Shown: one piece after another, positions 16,777-24,824 of the stretch
How positions within the stretch are numbered: position 1 is the stretch's first letter
How the letters are laid out: each line of letters starts with the position of its first letter
Source of the DNA: JANQRX01 sp963663975
Lineage (GTDB): Bacteria; Pseudomonadota; Alphaproteobacteria; Rhizobiales; Kaistiaceae
Length of the DNA: 64,000 bases
Reading direction: 5' to 3'
NCBI GenBank assembly: GCA_963663975.2
Contig: CAXXRA010000015.1
Span: 310,001 to 374,000, forward strand
Notes under the pieces: generated by a model
The model's input: only the letters and a program-made list of their open reading frames with translations
Database searches by the model: none
Told to the model about the DNA's origin: nothing
Translations under genes and position numbers: made by a program

Positions 16777-17706
16777 TCACGCGTTCGTCCAGGTACGGAT
16801 GATGAGATTGGCGATCGCCATTGTCGGCGGGGTCCTGAGCCCGTCGGGATGGGCGCCCGCCAGCATCGCCAGCACGTCCCCGCGGTCGAACCACCGGCAG
16901 TCCTCCAACTCGTCGTCATCGAGGGTGATGTCGATGGTCAGGGCCTCCGCCAGGCAGCCGATCATCAGCGAGGAGGGGAACGGCCAGGGCTGGCTGGCGA
17001 GGTAGCGCACCCGGCCGATCCTGATCCCGGATTCCTCGCCCGTCTCGCGGCGTACCGCCTCCTCGATGGTCTCGCTCGGCTCCATGAAACCGGCCAGGCA
17101 CGAATACATGCCGGGCGCAAACCGTGCTGACCGGCCGAGCAGGGCGCGCTCGCTGTCGACCGCCAGCATGATCACAACCGGGTCGGTGCGCGGGAAATGC
17201 TGGGCGCCGCAAGTCGCGCAATCACGCCGGAAACCGCCCGCTGCCATCGTCGTCGCCGCGCCGCAATTGGCGCAATAGCGGTGCCGGCCGTGCCAACCGG
17301 TGAGGCTGCGCGCCAGCGCCAGTTGGCCGAGCAGATCGCCCGCGATCTCTCCCTCGATCGCCAGAGACCGCAGATCGCGGCGCTCGACCGGTTCAATTTG
17401 GACAGCCTCGCCGGCTTCCGGCACCATCGCCGCCAGCCGCGGCGCGCCGTCGTGCCAGCCGAGAAGTACGATGTCGTTGCGCACTGCACCCAGTCGCTCG
17501 GCTTCGATGACAGTGAACTGCGGATCGCCGTCCTTCAACAGCGCCTCGACGCCGGCGAACAGATAGAGCCGCGCCCGCGACTTGGCCAAAGCCTCCGCCA
17601 CCGCACTGTGGCCGCGGTTTTCCGAGCGGTGTTCGAGGCCACCGCCGGAAAATCCGGTCGCCGCGCTCGGCTCGACCGGCGGCAGGCCGTCAAAGGGATC
17701 GGGCAT
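16777..17706 (-). CDS. nudC: NAD(H) diphosphatase / NudC-type Nudix hydrolase
   Basis: A 309-residue protein with the NudC layout: a variable N-terminal domain, a four-Cys zinc ribbon (CANCGAATT ... CATCGAQHFPRTDP, residues about 143-170), the Nudix box GFMEPSETIEEAVRRETGEE and, just after it, SQPWPFPSSLM, which marks NADH pyrophosphatases. Family members hydrolyse NADH to NMNH and AMP and remove NAD caps from RNA. It converges on pheA with a 4-bp gap. Confidence 0.93.
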   Translation of the reverse strand: MPDPFDGLPPVEPSAATGFSGGGLEHRSENRGHSAVAEALAKSRARLYLFAGVEALLKDGDPQFTVIEAERLGAVRNDIVLLGWHDGAPRLAAMVPEAGEAVQIEPVERRDLRSLAIEGEIAGDLLGQLALARSLTGWHGRHRYCANCGAATTMAAGGFRRDCATCGAQHFPRTDPVVIMLAVDSERALLGRSARFAPGMYSCLAGFMEPSETIEEAVRRETGEESGIRIGRVRYLASQPWPFPSSLMIGCLAEALTIDITLDDDELEDCRWFDRGDVLAMLAGAHPDGLRTPPTMAIANLIIRTWTNA

Positions 17707-17840
17707 GAGACGTCTCTCGGGTGGGAGGGGGCGTGCCGGAGGTCGTGGTACCCTACGCAGATTGGGCCGGTTGTGAACCCACCTGCTTTTTCTCCCCGCC
17801 GACCTTGCGCGCCCCGTCGCCGGCCATGATATGGTAATCC

Positions 17841-17935
17841 GGGAAGCTGGCGGCGGGCGCGCCGCTCGCCAACCGGGTCAGGTCCGGAAGGAAGCAGCCC
17901 TAACGAGTTTGGCACGGGTCGTGTGCCAGCCTCCC
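17841..17935 (+). ncRNA. ffs: Signal recognition particle 4.5S RNA
   Basis: The apical loop of bacterial SRP RNA is present on the plus strand (GGTCAGGTCCGGAAGGAAGC from 17876, continuing AGCCCTAACG). The ends pair: GGGAAGCTGGC at 17841 with GCCAGCCTCCC ending at 17935, with one mismatch. The length of about 95 nt fits the short Gram-negative form. It lies about 65 bp upstream of dnaX, its usual place in Rhizobiales. It binds Ffh for co-translational membrane targeting. The exact ends are inferred from base pairing. Confidence 0.95.
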
Positions 17936-17999
17936 ACCTGTCTGACGTGATCAGATTGCTCCGGACCCGGCGCCGGAAGGGGCGACGCTTTTATTCGAC

Positions 18000-19805
18000 A
18001 TGGACGGTTCGGGACCCGACACCAACAGCGCCGAGACCTATCGGGTTTTGGCGCGCAAATACCGCCCCGACTCCTTTGCCGGCCTGATCGGCCAGGAGCC
18101 GATGGTCAGGACGCTGACCAACGCCTTCCGCACCGGCCGCATCGCCCAGGCCTATATGCTGACCGGGGTGCGCGGGGTCGGCAAGACGACCACGGCGCGT
18201 ATCCTGGCGCGGGCGTTGAACTACGAGATTCCCGACAAGGTCGATCAGCCGACCATCGACATGGACGCCTATGGCGAGCACTGCGCGGCCATCATGGAGG
18301 GCCGCCATGTCGACGTCATCGAGATGGACGCGGCCTCGCACACCGGCATCGACGACATCCGCGAGATCATCGAGGCGGTGCGCTACAAGCCGGCGGTCGC
18401 GCGCTACAAGGTCTACATCATCGATGAAGTGCACATGCTGTCGAAAGCGGCCTTCAACGGTCTGTTGAAGACGCTGGAGGAGCCGCCGCCGCATGTGAAA
18501 TTCGTCTTCGCCACCACCGAGATCCGCAAAGTTCCGGTGACCGTCCTGTCGCGCTGCCAGCGTTTCGACCTTCGCCGGATCGATTCGGGGCGGCTGGTGG
18601 CGCTGATGAAGGACATCACGGCACGCGAATCGGTGGCGATCGAGGACGCGGCCTTGGCCATGATCGCCCGCGCCGCCGAAGGTTCGGCCCGCGATGCGCT
18701 GTCGCTGCTTGACCAGGCGATTGCCACGGCCGAGGGCATGGTGACGGGCGAGGTCGCCGCCGCGATGTTGGGCCTGGCCGATCGCAATCTCGTCATCGAC
18801 CTGTTCGAGGATGTCATGGGCGGCGACACCGCCGCCGCGCTCGCCCGGCTCAAGGAACTTTACGATGTCGGTGCCGATCCGGCGGTGACGCTGGAGGATC
18901 TGGCGGAGTTCGCCCACACGGTGACGCGGCTGAAGATCGCCGCGACCGCGGTCGACGATGACGCCCTGAGCGAGGAAGAGCGCCGCCGGGGCAGCGAGTT
19001 TGCCGAGAAACTGTCGCTACGGGTGCTGTCGCGCGCCTGGCAGATGCTTCTTCGGGGCATCGACGAGGCGAAGATGTCGAGCCGGCCGCTCGCCGCCGCC
19101 GACATGGCGATCGTCCGCCTCGCCCACGCTGCCGATCTGCCGACGCCCGATGAGGCACTCAAAGCCTTGGCCGATGGTCCCCGGACGGCCCCGGTCGCCA
19201 ATCCGGCGCCGGTCGCGCCGCCTGCCGTTGCGCAGGCGCCTGCCGAGATTGCGCCGCCACCAGACGGACCGGCGACCGCGATGCGGGTGGCGGCCGGCGG
19301 CAACCAAACCGAGTCCGCGCCCTCGACGGCAGAGGCGCCGGAGGCCTCGGCCCGGCCGGAGCGGCGGCTGGAAACCTTTGCCGATCTCCTCGCCCTGGCA
19401 GGGCAGGAGCGCGAACTCAAGCTCAAACATTTGCTGGAGACCGTGGTGCGTCCGGTGCGCTTCGAGACCGGGAGGATCGAAATCGGTCTGACTGAGGATG
19501 CGCCGTCGGGATTTGCCGGGGCGCTGGGCAAGAAGCTTGAGGACTGGACGGGACAGCGCTGGATGATCGCCGTCAGCCGTGACGTTGAGGCACTGACGCG
19601 CGAGGAAGAACGCCGCGCCCGGCGCGATCGGCTGTTCGACGACGCCAGGACCGATCCCATGGTGGCGGCGGTGATGGACACCTTTCCGGGCGCCGAGGTG
19701 GTGGACGTGCGGGTACGGGTTGACGATGACGATACCGGTGCCCTGGCCGATCCGGCGCTGGCGGTTGACGATGAGCTGGATGAAGACGGGGACGGGGGCG
19801 AGTAG
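18000..19805 (+). CDS. dnaX: DNA polymerase III subunits gamma and tau
   Basis: A 601-residue clamp-loader ATPase. It has YRVLARKYRPDSFAGLIGQE, Walker A GVRGVGKTT (about residue 60), DVIEMDAASHTGIDDIREI, Walker B with sensor (YIIDEVHMLSKAAFNGLLKTLEEPP) and FATTEIRKVPVTVLSRCQRF. Then come a Pro/Ala-rich linker (about 390-450) and a C-terminal domain expected to bind the polymerase and helicase. It is followed by ybaB after 4 bp and by recR, the classic dnaX-ybaB-recR operon. I saw no obvious slippery A-run for making a short gamma form. Confidence 0.96.
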   Translation: MDGSGPDTNSAETYRVLARKYRPDSFAGLIGQEPMVRTLTNAFRTGRIAQAYMLTGVRGVGKTTTARILARALNYEIPDKVDQPTIDMDAYGEHCAAIMEGRHVDVIEMDAASHTGIDDIREIIEAVRYKPAVARYKVYIIDEVHMLSKAAFNGLLKTLEEPPPHVKFVFATTEIRKVPVTVLSRCQRFDLRRIDSGRLVALMKDITARESVAIEDAALAMIARAAEGSARDALSLLDQAIATAEGMVTGEVAAAMLGLADRNLVIDLFEDVMGGDTAAALARLKELYDVGADPAVTLEDLAEFAHTVTRLKIAATAVDDDALSEEERRRGSEFAEKLSLRVLSRAWQMLLRGIDEAKMSSRPLAAADMAIVRLAHAADLPTPDEALKALADGPRTAPVANPAPVAPPAVAQAPAEIAPPPDGPATAMRVAAGGNQTESAPSTAEAPEASARPERRLETFADLLALAGQERELKLKHLLETVVRPVRFETGRIEIGLTEDAPSGFAGALGKKLEDWTGQRWMIAVSRDVEALTREEERRARRDRLFDDARTDPMVAAVMDTFPGAEVVDVRVRVDDDDTGALADPALAVDDELDEDGDGGE

Positions 19806-19809
19806 GGCG

Positions 19810-20139
19810 ATGGCGATCGGCGATTTCGCAGGCATGATGAAGCAGGCCAAAGTGCTTCAGGAGAAGATGCAGCAGGTGCAGGAAGAGGTCGCCGCTATGG
19901 AAATCGAGGGCACCGCCGGCGCCGGCCTGGTCAAGGTGGTGATGGACGGCAAAGGGGTGATGAAGCGCCTGTCGATTGATCCCTCGCTGCTCAAGGCTGA
20001 AGAGGGTGAGATCGTCGAGGATCTGGTCATCGCCGCCAGTAACGACGCCCGCGGCCGCGCGGAGGCGGCACTGGCCGAGCGCATGCGCGAGTTGACGGGC
20101 GGGCTCGGCCTGCCGCCTGGCCTCAACCTGCCCCTCTGA
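19810..20139 (+). CDS. ybaB: YbaB/EbfC family nucleoid-associated protein
   Basis: A 109-residue DNA-binding protein: GMMKQAKVLQEKMQQVQEEVAAMEIEG (N-terminal helix), GAGLVKVVMDGKGVMKRLSIDPSLL (beta sheet) and VIAASNDARGRAEAALAERMRELTGGL (C-terminal helix). Start ATG 19810 was chosen because it matches the family N-terminus; the frame is open further upstream inside dnaX. It dimerises and binds DNA with little sequence specificity. Position between dnaX and recR is conserved in many bacteria. Confidence 0.95.
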   Translation: MAIGDFAGMMKQAKVLQEKMQQVQEEVAAMEIEGTAGAGLVKVVMDGKGVMKRLSIDPSLLKAEEGEIVEDLVIAASNDARGRAEAALAERMRELTGGLGLPPGLNLPL

Positions 20140-20151
20140 GCCGTTTTCGCC

Positions 20152-20757
20152 ATGCCCCACGCCGTCGCCGGGCCTGAGATCGAGCGCCTGATCCAGCTGC
20201 TTGCCAAGCTGCCCGGACTGGGGCCGCGCTCGGCCCGCCGTGCCGCGCTCCACCTGGTCAAGAAGAAGGACGAATTGCTGGCGCCGCTCGCCGCCGCGCT
20301 CGCCACCGCCCGCGATTCGGTCGTCGAGTGCGGCATATGCGGCAATATCGACACCGCCGACCCCTGTTCGATCTGCACCGATCCGCGCCGTGACGCTTCC
20401 ACCATCATCGTGGTGGAAGACGTCGCCGATCTGTGGGCGCTGGAGCGCGCCGACGCCGCCAAGGCGCGCTATCACGTTCTCGGCGGAGCGTTGTCGCCGC
20501 TCGACGGCGTCGGACCCGACGATCTCGACATCGATAAGCTGGTCCGCCGCGCGGCCGACGACGGCGTCGGCGAAATCATCCTGGCCGTCAACGCGACCGT
20601 GGAGGGTCAGACCACCGCCCATTTCATCATGGACCGTCTCGCCGGCCTGTCGGTCCAGGTCACCCGTCTTGCCCACGGTGTGCCGGTCGGCGGCGAACTG
20701 GATTATCTCGACGAGGGCACGCTTGCCGCGGCGATCCGGCGGCGGACGCCGTTTTAG
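20152..20757 (+). CDS. recR: Recombination mediator protein RecR
   Basis: A 201-residue RecR. It has a helix-hairpin-helix (LAKLPGLGPRSARRAALHLV), a four-Cys zinc finger (CGICGNIDTADPCSIC) and a Toprim domain (TIIVVEDVADLWALERADAAKARYHVLGGALSPLDG). RecR works with RecF/RecO to load RecA onto gapped DNA. It ends the dnaX operon; after it, the order expected for Rhizobiales is interrupted by accessory genes. Confidence 0.96.
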   Translation: MPHAVAGPEIERLIQLLAKLPGLGPRSARRAALHLVKKKDELLAPLAAALATARDSVVECGICGNIDTADPCSICTDPRRDASTIIVVEDVADLWALERADAAKARYHVLGGALSPLDGVGPDDLDIDKLVRRAADDGVGEIILAVNATVEGQTTAHFIMDRLAGLSVQVTRLAHGVPVGGELDYLDEGTLAAAIRRRTPF

Positions 20758-20868
20758 AACGCACTGCGAAAGCTGGAACTGGTTTTCAGATAAAATTCGC
20801 ATAAAATCAAGTAGTTAGAGCGTTTTACGTGGCTCCGGATTCTCCAAGGCGCACCACAAGGCAGCAAC

Positions 20869-21471
20869 ATGGACAAGGCGATTCTGCGCGAAGCGTACCG
20901 GTTCTGGTTCGGCGAACTCGAGCCACCCGACGATTATCCGGAGGCGAAGTCGGACATCTGGTTCAAGAAATCCGACGACACCGACGCTGCCATCCGCGAG
21001 CGATTCGGCCGCCATCTCGACGCGATGGCGGAGGCCGACTGGGACCTCGCCGCGCTGTCGCGCCAAGAGCAGATCGGGCTGGTGGTGTTGCTCGACCAGT
21101 TTCCCCGCAACATCTTTCGCCGGTCCGGCCGGGCCTTCGCCTACGACGCCAAGGCCCGCGAGATCGCCCGCGCACTTGTCGCCATGGGGGTGGAGCGTTT
21201 CTACCCGGTTGAGCGCTCGTTCCTGTTTATGCCGTTCATGCACTCAGAGGAGATCCGCGATCAGGATGAGTGCGTGGCGCTGTTCGCCCGGGAGGCGCTG
21301 ACCGCGGCCGGCGATGGCACCGAACGCATGCGCGGCAATCTCGACTACGCCTTCTGGCATCGCGGCCTGATCCGCAAGTTCGGCCGTTTCCCCCACCGCA
21401 ACCAGGTGCTCGGCCGCGAGTCGAACGAGGATGAAAAGAAGCACCTCGACGAGAAGGGACGGGGCTATTAG
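20869..21471 (+). CDS. DUF924 family protein
   Basis: A 200-residue protein with the features of the DUF924 (all-helical, TPR-like) family: FWFGELEPPDDY near the start, then LSRQEQIGLVVLLDQFPRN, FRRSGRAFAYDAKAREIARA, RSFLFMPFMHSEEIRDQDECV and GRFPHRNQVLGRES. The function of the family is unknown. Start ATG 20869 gives the usual N-terminus. It lies alone after recR with a 111-bp AT-richer leader in which I see nothing else. Confidence 0.88.
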   Translation: MDKAILREAYRFWFGELEPPDDYPEAKSDIWFKKSDDTDAAIRERFGRHLDAMAEADWDLAALSRQEQIGLVVLLDQFPRNIFRRSGRAFAYDAKAREIARALVAMGVERFYPVERSFLFMPFMHSEEIRDQDECVALFAREALTAAGDGTERMRGNLDYAFWHRGLIRKFGRFPHRNQVLGRESNEDEKKHLDEKGRGY

Positions 21472-21480
21472 GGCGGCCTG

Positions 21481-21730
21481 GTGGCGCATTTGCCGGAGGC
21501 CGAATTGATACCTCTGCTGATCATCAGCGGCCCCGTTGGCGTGGGTAAAACCAGTGTCGGCGGTGAGGTCAGCATCTCCTCAAGCTGCGCGGCGTGGCCC
21601 AAAGCTTCGTGGATCTCGATGCCCTTGCGAGACCCATCCACGACCGCCCGACGACCGGTTCGGGAGCCGCCTGGCCAACGCCAATCGGCATGGGCGAACG
21701 TCAATCGCCTCGCTGCTTCTGCTATCGTAG
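21481..21730 (+). pseudogene. Remnant of a P-loop NTPase gene
   Basis: A frame starting at 21481 encodes a P-loop (LIPLLIISGPVGVGKTSVGGEVS) then loses sense. Two other frames continue with kinase-like text: LLKLRGVAQSFVDLDALA and then RPPDDRFGSRLANANRHG. This suggests the first 80 or so residues of a small AAA/kinase-like protein with at least two frameshifts, cut off before the following gene. The reading frame happens to run on into the GFA-family gene, so an automatic call might fuse the two. Confidence 0.55.
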
Positions 21731-21762
21731 GTCAAAGACCAATTCTGCAGGAGAAGCGGGTC

Positions 21763-22254
21763 ATGACGCCGAAAGAGGGTGGCTGTCTGTGCGGCGCGCT
21801 GCGCTACCGCGTAGCCGCCGAACCGGTCCGGATCACCATTTGCCACTGCCGGTTCTGCCAGCGCGCCACCGGCACGGCCTATTTCGTCGAGCCAATCTTC
21901 CGCCGTCAGGATTTTCAGCTCGTCGCCGGCGCGCCCAAGACCTATCGCCACCGCTCCGAAAGCAGCGGCAAGATGCTGACGCTGCACTTCTGCGACACCT
22001 GCGGCACCAAGCTCTACATCGCCTTTGAGCGCTTCCCCGACATCACCGGCGTCTATGGCGGCACCTTCGACGATCCCGACTGGTTCGAGCGCTCGCCGGA
22101 GATTTCCAAGCATATCTTTGTCGACTTCGCGCAAGCCGGCACCATCATTCCGCCGGGCGTGGCCACCTATCGCGAGCACGCCTGGACCCGCGACGGCCGG
22201 CCGATCGAACCGGTGGTGTACGACGCACCTCATGTGATTGGCGGCGAGTCGTGA
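21763..22254 (+). CDS. GFA family (glutathione-dependent formaldehyde-activating-like) zinc protein
   Basis: A 163-residue protein with the zinc ligands of the GFA fold: GGCLCGALRYRV (CxC), CHCRFCQRATGTAY (CxCxxC) and FCDTCGTKLYI (CxxC). ATG 21763 is preceded by CAGGAGAAG, a good ribosome binding site, so I take it as the start rather than the in-frame GTG at 21481. Members bind structural zinc and only some are implicated in glutathione adduct chemistry; the substrate is unknown here. Confidence 0.85.
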   Translation: MTPKEGGCLCGALRYRVAAEPVRITICHCRFCQRATGTAYFVEPIFRRQDFQLVAGAPKTYRHRSESSGKMLTLHFCDTCGTKLYIAFERFPDITGVYGGTFDDPDWFERSPEISKHIFVDFAQAGTIIPPGVATYREHAWTRDGRPIEPVVYDAPHVIGGES

Positions 22255-22420
22255 ACGGCTTTACGCGACCCGGTCTCTCCGATCGATTGAAGCGCCGCAC
22301 AGGCAGGTGCGGTCATGGATACCGCCGCGCTCGACCGCCGGACGGAGCGCAACTTGATTTTTCCGGCTGAGCGCCGGGCAGCTCTGTTCCGGACCGGCGG
22401 CTTCGTACCCCATCAACCGG

Positions 22421-22789
22421 TCAGTCGCCATATCCGACCAGCAGGAAACGCGCCGGTCGATCGCCCTGAACTTCGCTGAGATGCCCCTTGCCGGTCAGGT
22501 CGTTCAACAGGACGACATCGCCGGGCGCTACGGTCAGCGCTTCGCCGTCGCTTGCCGTGACCTTCAAGGAGCCCTCCAGCAGAACCGCGAGCTGACGCCG
22601 CGGCGTGGTGTGAAATGAATCGTCCCAGCCCGGTGGCGCCTCCAGAAAAAGGCTGGTGGTTGCGGTGGTTTCAGTCGAGACTCCGACCGCCCTTGAAGGC
22701 GGTGCAAACTCCCGCAAGGACATCGGCACAGGGCTGCGCCGGAAATGGGTCTCTCCATCCGTGTCGCTGAAGATTTCGATCAGATCCAT
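22421..22789 (-). CDS. Small cupin-domain protein
   Basis: A 122-residue protein with one cupin barrel: RRQLAVLLEGSLKVTASDGEALTVAPGDVVLLNDLTGKGHLSEV. The first cupin motif His ligands are weak; HLSE in the second motif may supply one. ATG 22789 is preferred over the frame's earlier start at 22885. The function cannot be named. It is a single gene in opposite orientation to GFA. Confidence 0.65.
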   Translation of the reverse strand: MDLIEIFSDTDGETHFRRSPVPMSLREFAPPSRAVGVSTETTATTSLFLEAPPGWDDSFHTTPRRQLAVLLEGSLKVTASDGEALTVAPGDVVLLNDLTGKGHLSEVQGDRPARFLLVGYGD

Positions 22790-23113
22790 GGTTGCCACGA
22801 CCCCCCCGGGACGGTTTTGGTCAGGCCTGCAATCGTGGCCCGACGGTGCCGGTTCGTTTTCAAACGGCGGCCAATTTCGCGCCATGAAAGTGAAAGTGCC
22901 AGGCGAGTGAAACCGCGTCCGGTTGCCGGGACGTGACGGTCAGCGCCGCGGTTGTCCCGCTTCTGTCGGGCGGCTCGCCGTCGATGGTTGTTTGCCGCGC
23001 CTCGTCAGCGACAAATCGGTTTCACGCCCCAGGTCCCGATGCACCGACCAAACGCCGGTGCTTGTCCTGGAGTTCGCGACGGGGCCGCCCGGTGGACAGC
23101 CCCATCGGCAATG
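22790..23113. other. Intergenic region, nothing recognised
   Basis: 324 bp between the cupin gene and the end of the cold-shock gene. Several short overlapping frames exist in both directions, but none shows a recognisable motif. I see no clear hairpin-T-run terminator. Confidence 0.35.
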
Positions 23114-23323
23114 TCATTCGGCCAGTTGAAGATTCGTCGCCGAAACTCTGCCGTCACGGCCGGTTTCGAGCTCGTAGGTGACCTTCTGGCCGTCGGCGAG
23201 ACCGGTCAGACCGGCGCGCTCTACGGCGGAGATATGGACAAAAGCGTCCTTGCTGCCATCGTCCGGCTCGATGAAACCGAACCCCTTTGTGGCGTTGAAG
23301 AATTTGACCGTGCCTTTGATCAT
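23114..23323 (-). CDS. cspA: Cold-shock domain protein
   Basis: A 69-residue CSD protein with RNP1 (KGFGFIEPDD) and RNP2 (DAFVHISAV) motifs, starting MIKGTVKFFNATKG. It binds single-stranded RNA/DNA and melts RNA structure. The start ATG 23323 gives the canonical N-terminus. A roughly 200-bp untranslated stretch upstream (23324-23524) is the expected place for a long, structured cold-shock 5' leader, but I could not establish a fold by eye. Confidence 0.94.
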   Translation of the reverse strand: MIKGTVKFFNATKGFGFIEPDDGSKDAFVHISAVERAGLTGLADGQKVTYELETGRDGRVSATNLQLAE

Positions 23324-23524
23324 TGTAGCGATTACCTTTGTTCCTAGCTGCCCGCGGACGGGCATGTGACCATCCGCGAGATGCGAATGAGGCCCATAAC
23401 GCCCGCAAAATCAAGGGCAGGCCGAAATGCCCGGCGGACCGGCGGGCGATTATGTCATTGAAAACCGCATCGCTGAAGACGTTGTGGGCATCTTGATGCG
23501 CTGTCGCCGCCGGCGCAAGGCCCC

Positions 23525-24511
23525 TCAGCCATGGCCGCTGCCGTGACCACCATGATCGGCCGGCGATCGCGGGTCGTGGTGGTCGCCGGACGGTTCGGTG
23601 TCGGTGATGTCGATCTCGCGCATCGTGCTTTCGTCGAGACAGCGATCCTCGATCTGCAGGGTTGAGAAGTAGAAGCCGAACTCCTGACGCAAGATGTCGT
23701 GGCCGGCCTCGAGCACGTCGCCGCTGCTCGGACGGTGGTCGCCCTCCGACTTCAGTCTGAGATGGGCGGAAAACACATGCCGGCCGGAGGTCAGCGTCCA
23801 GGCGTGAACGTGATGCAGATCGGCCACCCCGTCCAATCCGCCCAGTCGCTTCATCACCGCTTCGAGGTCGATATCGCGTGGCCGGCCTTCCATCAGGATA
23901 TAGACGGCGTCGCGCATGATGCCCCAGGACGCCCACAGCAGGACAAAACCGAACGCGGTTCCGAGCAGCGGATCGATCAGCAGAAAGCCGGTGAACCGGA
24001 TTGTCAGCGCGCTGACGATAATCAGCAGGCTGCCGACGAAGGTCTGGATGATGTGCCAGAACGCGCCGCGCACGTTCAGGTCGCCGGACTGCTGGCGGTA
24101 GAGCAGGAATATCGAGATCAACTCGGTCACCAATCCGCCCACCGCGGCGATCAGCATCGGCGTCGTTGCCAGTTCGATCGGCGCCCCCATGCGCATCGCG
24201 CCCATCACGATGACGAGCAGCGCCATGGCGAGCAGGAACGCGCCGTTGAGGAGGGCGCCGACGATCTCGGCGCGATACCAGCCGAACGTTCTGTCAAGGT
24301 CGGCCGAGCGTGTGGCGATCCGGCCGGCGACGATCGCCAGCACCACGCCGCCGACGGCGGAGAATGTGTGAAAGGCATCGGACAGGACCGAGATCGAGTT
24401 GGTGTAGATGCCGATCCCGAGCTCGACCACGAAATAAACGCCGGTCAGCCAGGCCGAGATAGTCAGCGCTCGGCCCGTGCCGCCGAGATGGGCCCCATGC
24501 CCGGCGCTCAT
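23525..24511 (-). CDS. Cation diffusion facilitator family transporter, atypical metal site
   Basis: A 328-residue protein with about six membrane helices and a C-terminal cytoplasmic domain (VADLHHVHAWTLTSGRHVFSAHLRL), ending in a His-rich tail (DHHDPRSPADHGGHGSGHG). The fold is CDF. In helix 2 it has SDAFHTFSAV where CzcD-like proteins have an HxxxD motif, and in helix 5 AFWHIIQTFVGS where HxxxD is also expected, so both Asp ligands of the central site appear replaced (Ala and Thr). It may be a divergent subfamily with another specificity. It is divergent from prpE. Confidence 0.8.
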   Translation of the reverse strand: MSAGHGAHLGGTGRALTISAWLTGVYFVVELGIGIYTNSISVLSDAFHTFSAVGGVVLAIVAGRIATRSADLDRTFGWYRAEIVGALLNGAFLLAMALLVIVMGAMRMGAPIELATTPMLIAAVGGLVTELISIFLLYRQQSGDLNVRGAFWHIIQTFVGSLLIIVSALTIRFTGFLLIDPLLGTAFGFVLLWASWGIMRDAVYILMEGRPRDIDLEAVMKRLGGLDGVADLHHVHAWTLTSGRHVFSAHLRLKSEGDHRPSSGDVLEAGHDILRQEFGFYFSTLQIEDRCLDESTMREIDITDTEPSGDHHDPRSPADHGGHGSGHG

Positions 24512-24824
24512 GGGGTCAGGCGCGCCCGCGCCGATGGATCAGCAGTCATCACGGCCTTCGATTAGCGTGTGGTCATCGCCACGGCAAGATTTGAGCCCGT
24601 CAGCGGAACCTCACCAGCCGCCTGCACGGCATACGGCTACCCGCAGGTCCACGATCTCGATGCTCCCTTGTCGGCGCTCTGGTCCGTCGCGACCCCAGCA
24701 CGGTCGAGGCAAGACGGCCGCTCAACGTGACGGAGTTCCCGGCCGCGGTGTAGGGTGGGCACGATCATCCGCGACGCGCCCGGGGGGGCCGAATTGCCTT
24801 TCGCGGTCAATAGGGGGCGCTGGC
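24512..24824. other. Divergent intergenic region between cation transporter and prpE
   Basis: 313 bp that should hold both promoters. I see no recognisable operator, riboswitch or small gene. Confidence 0.35.
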
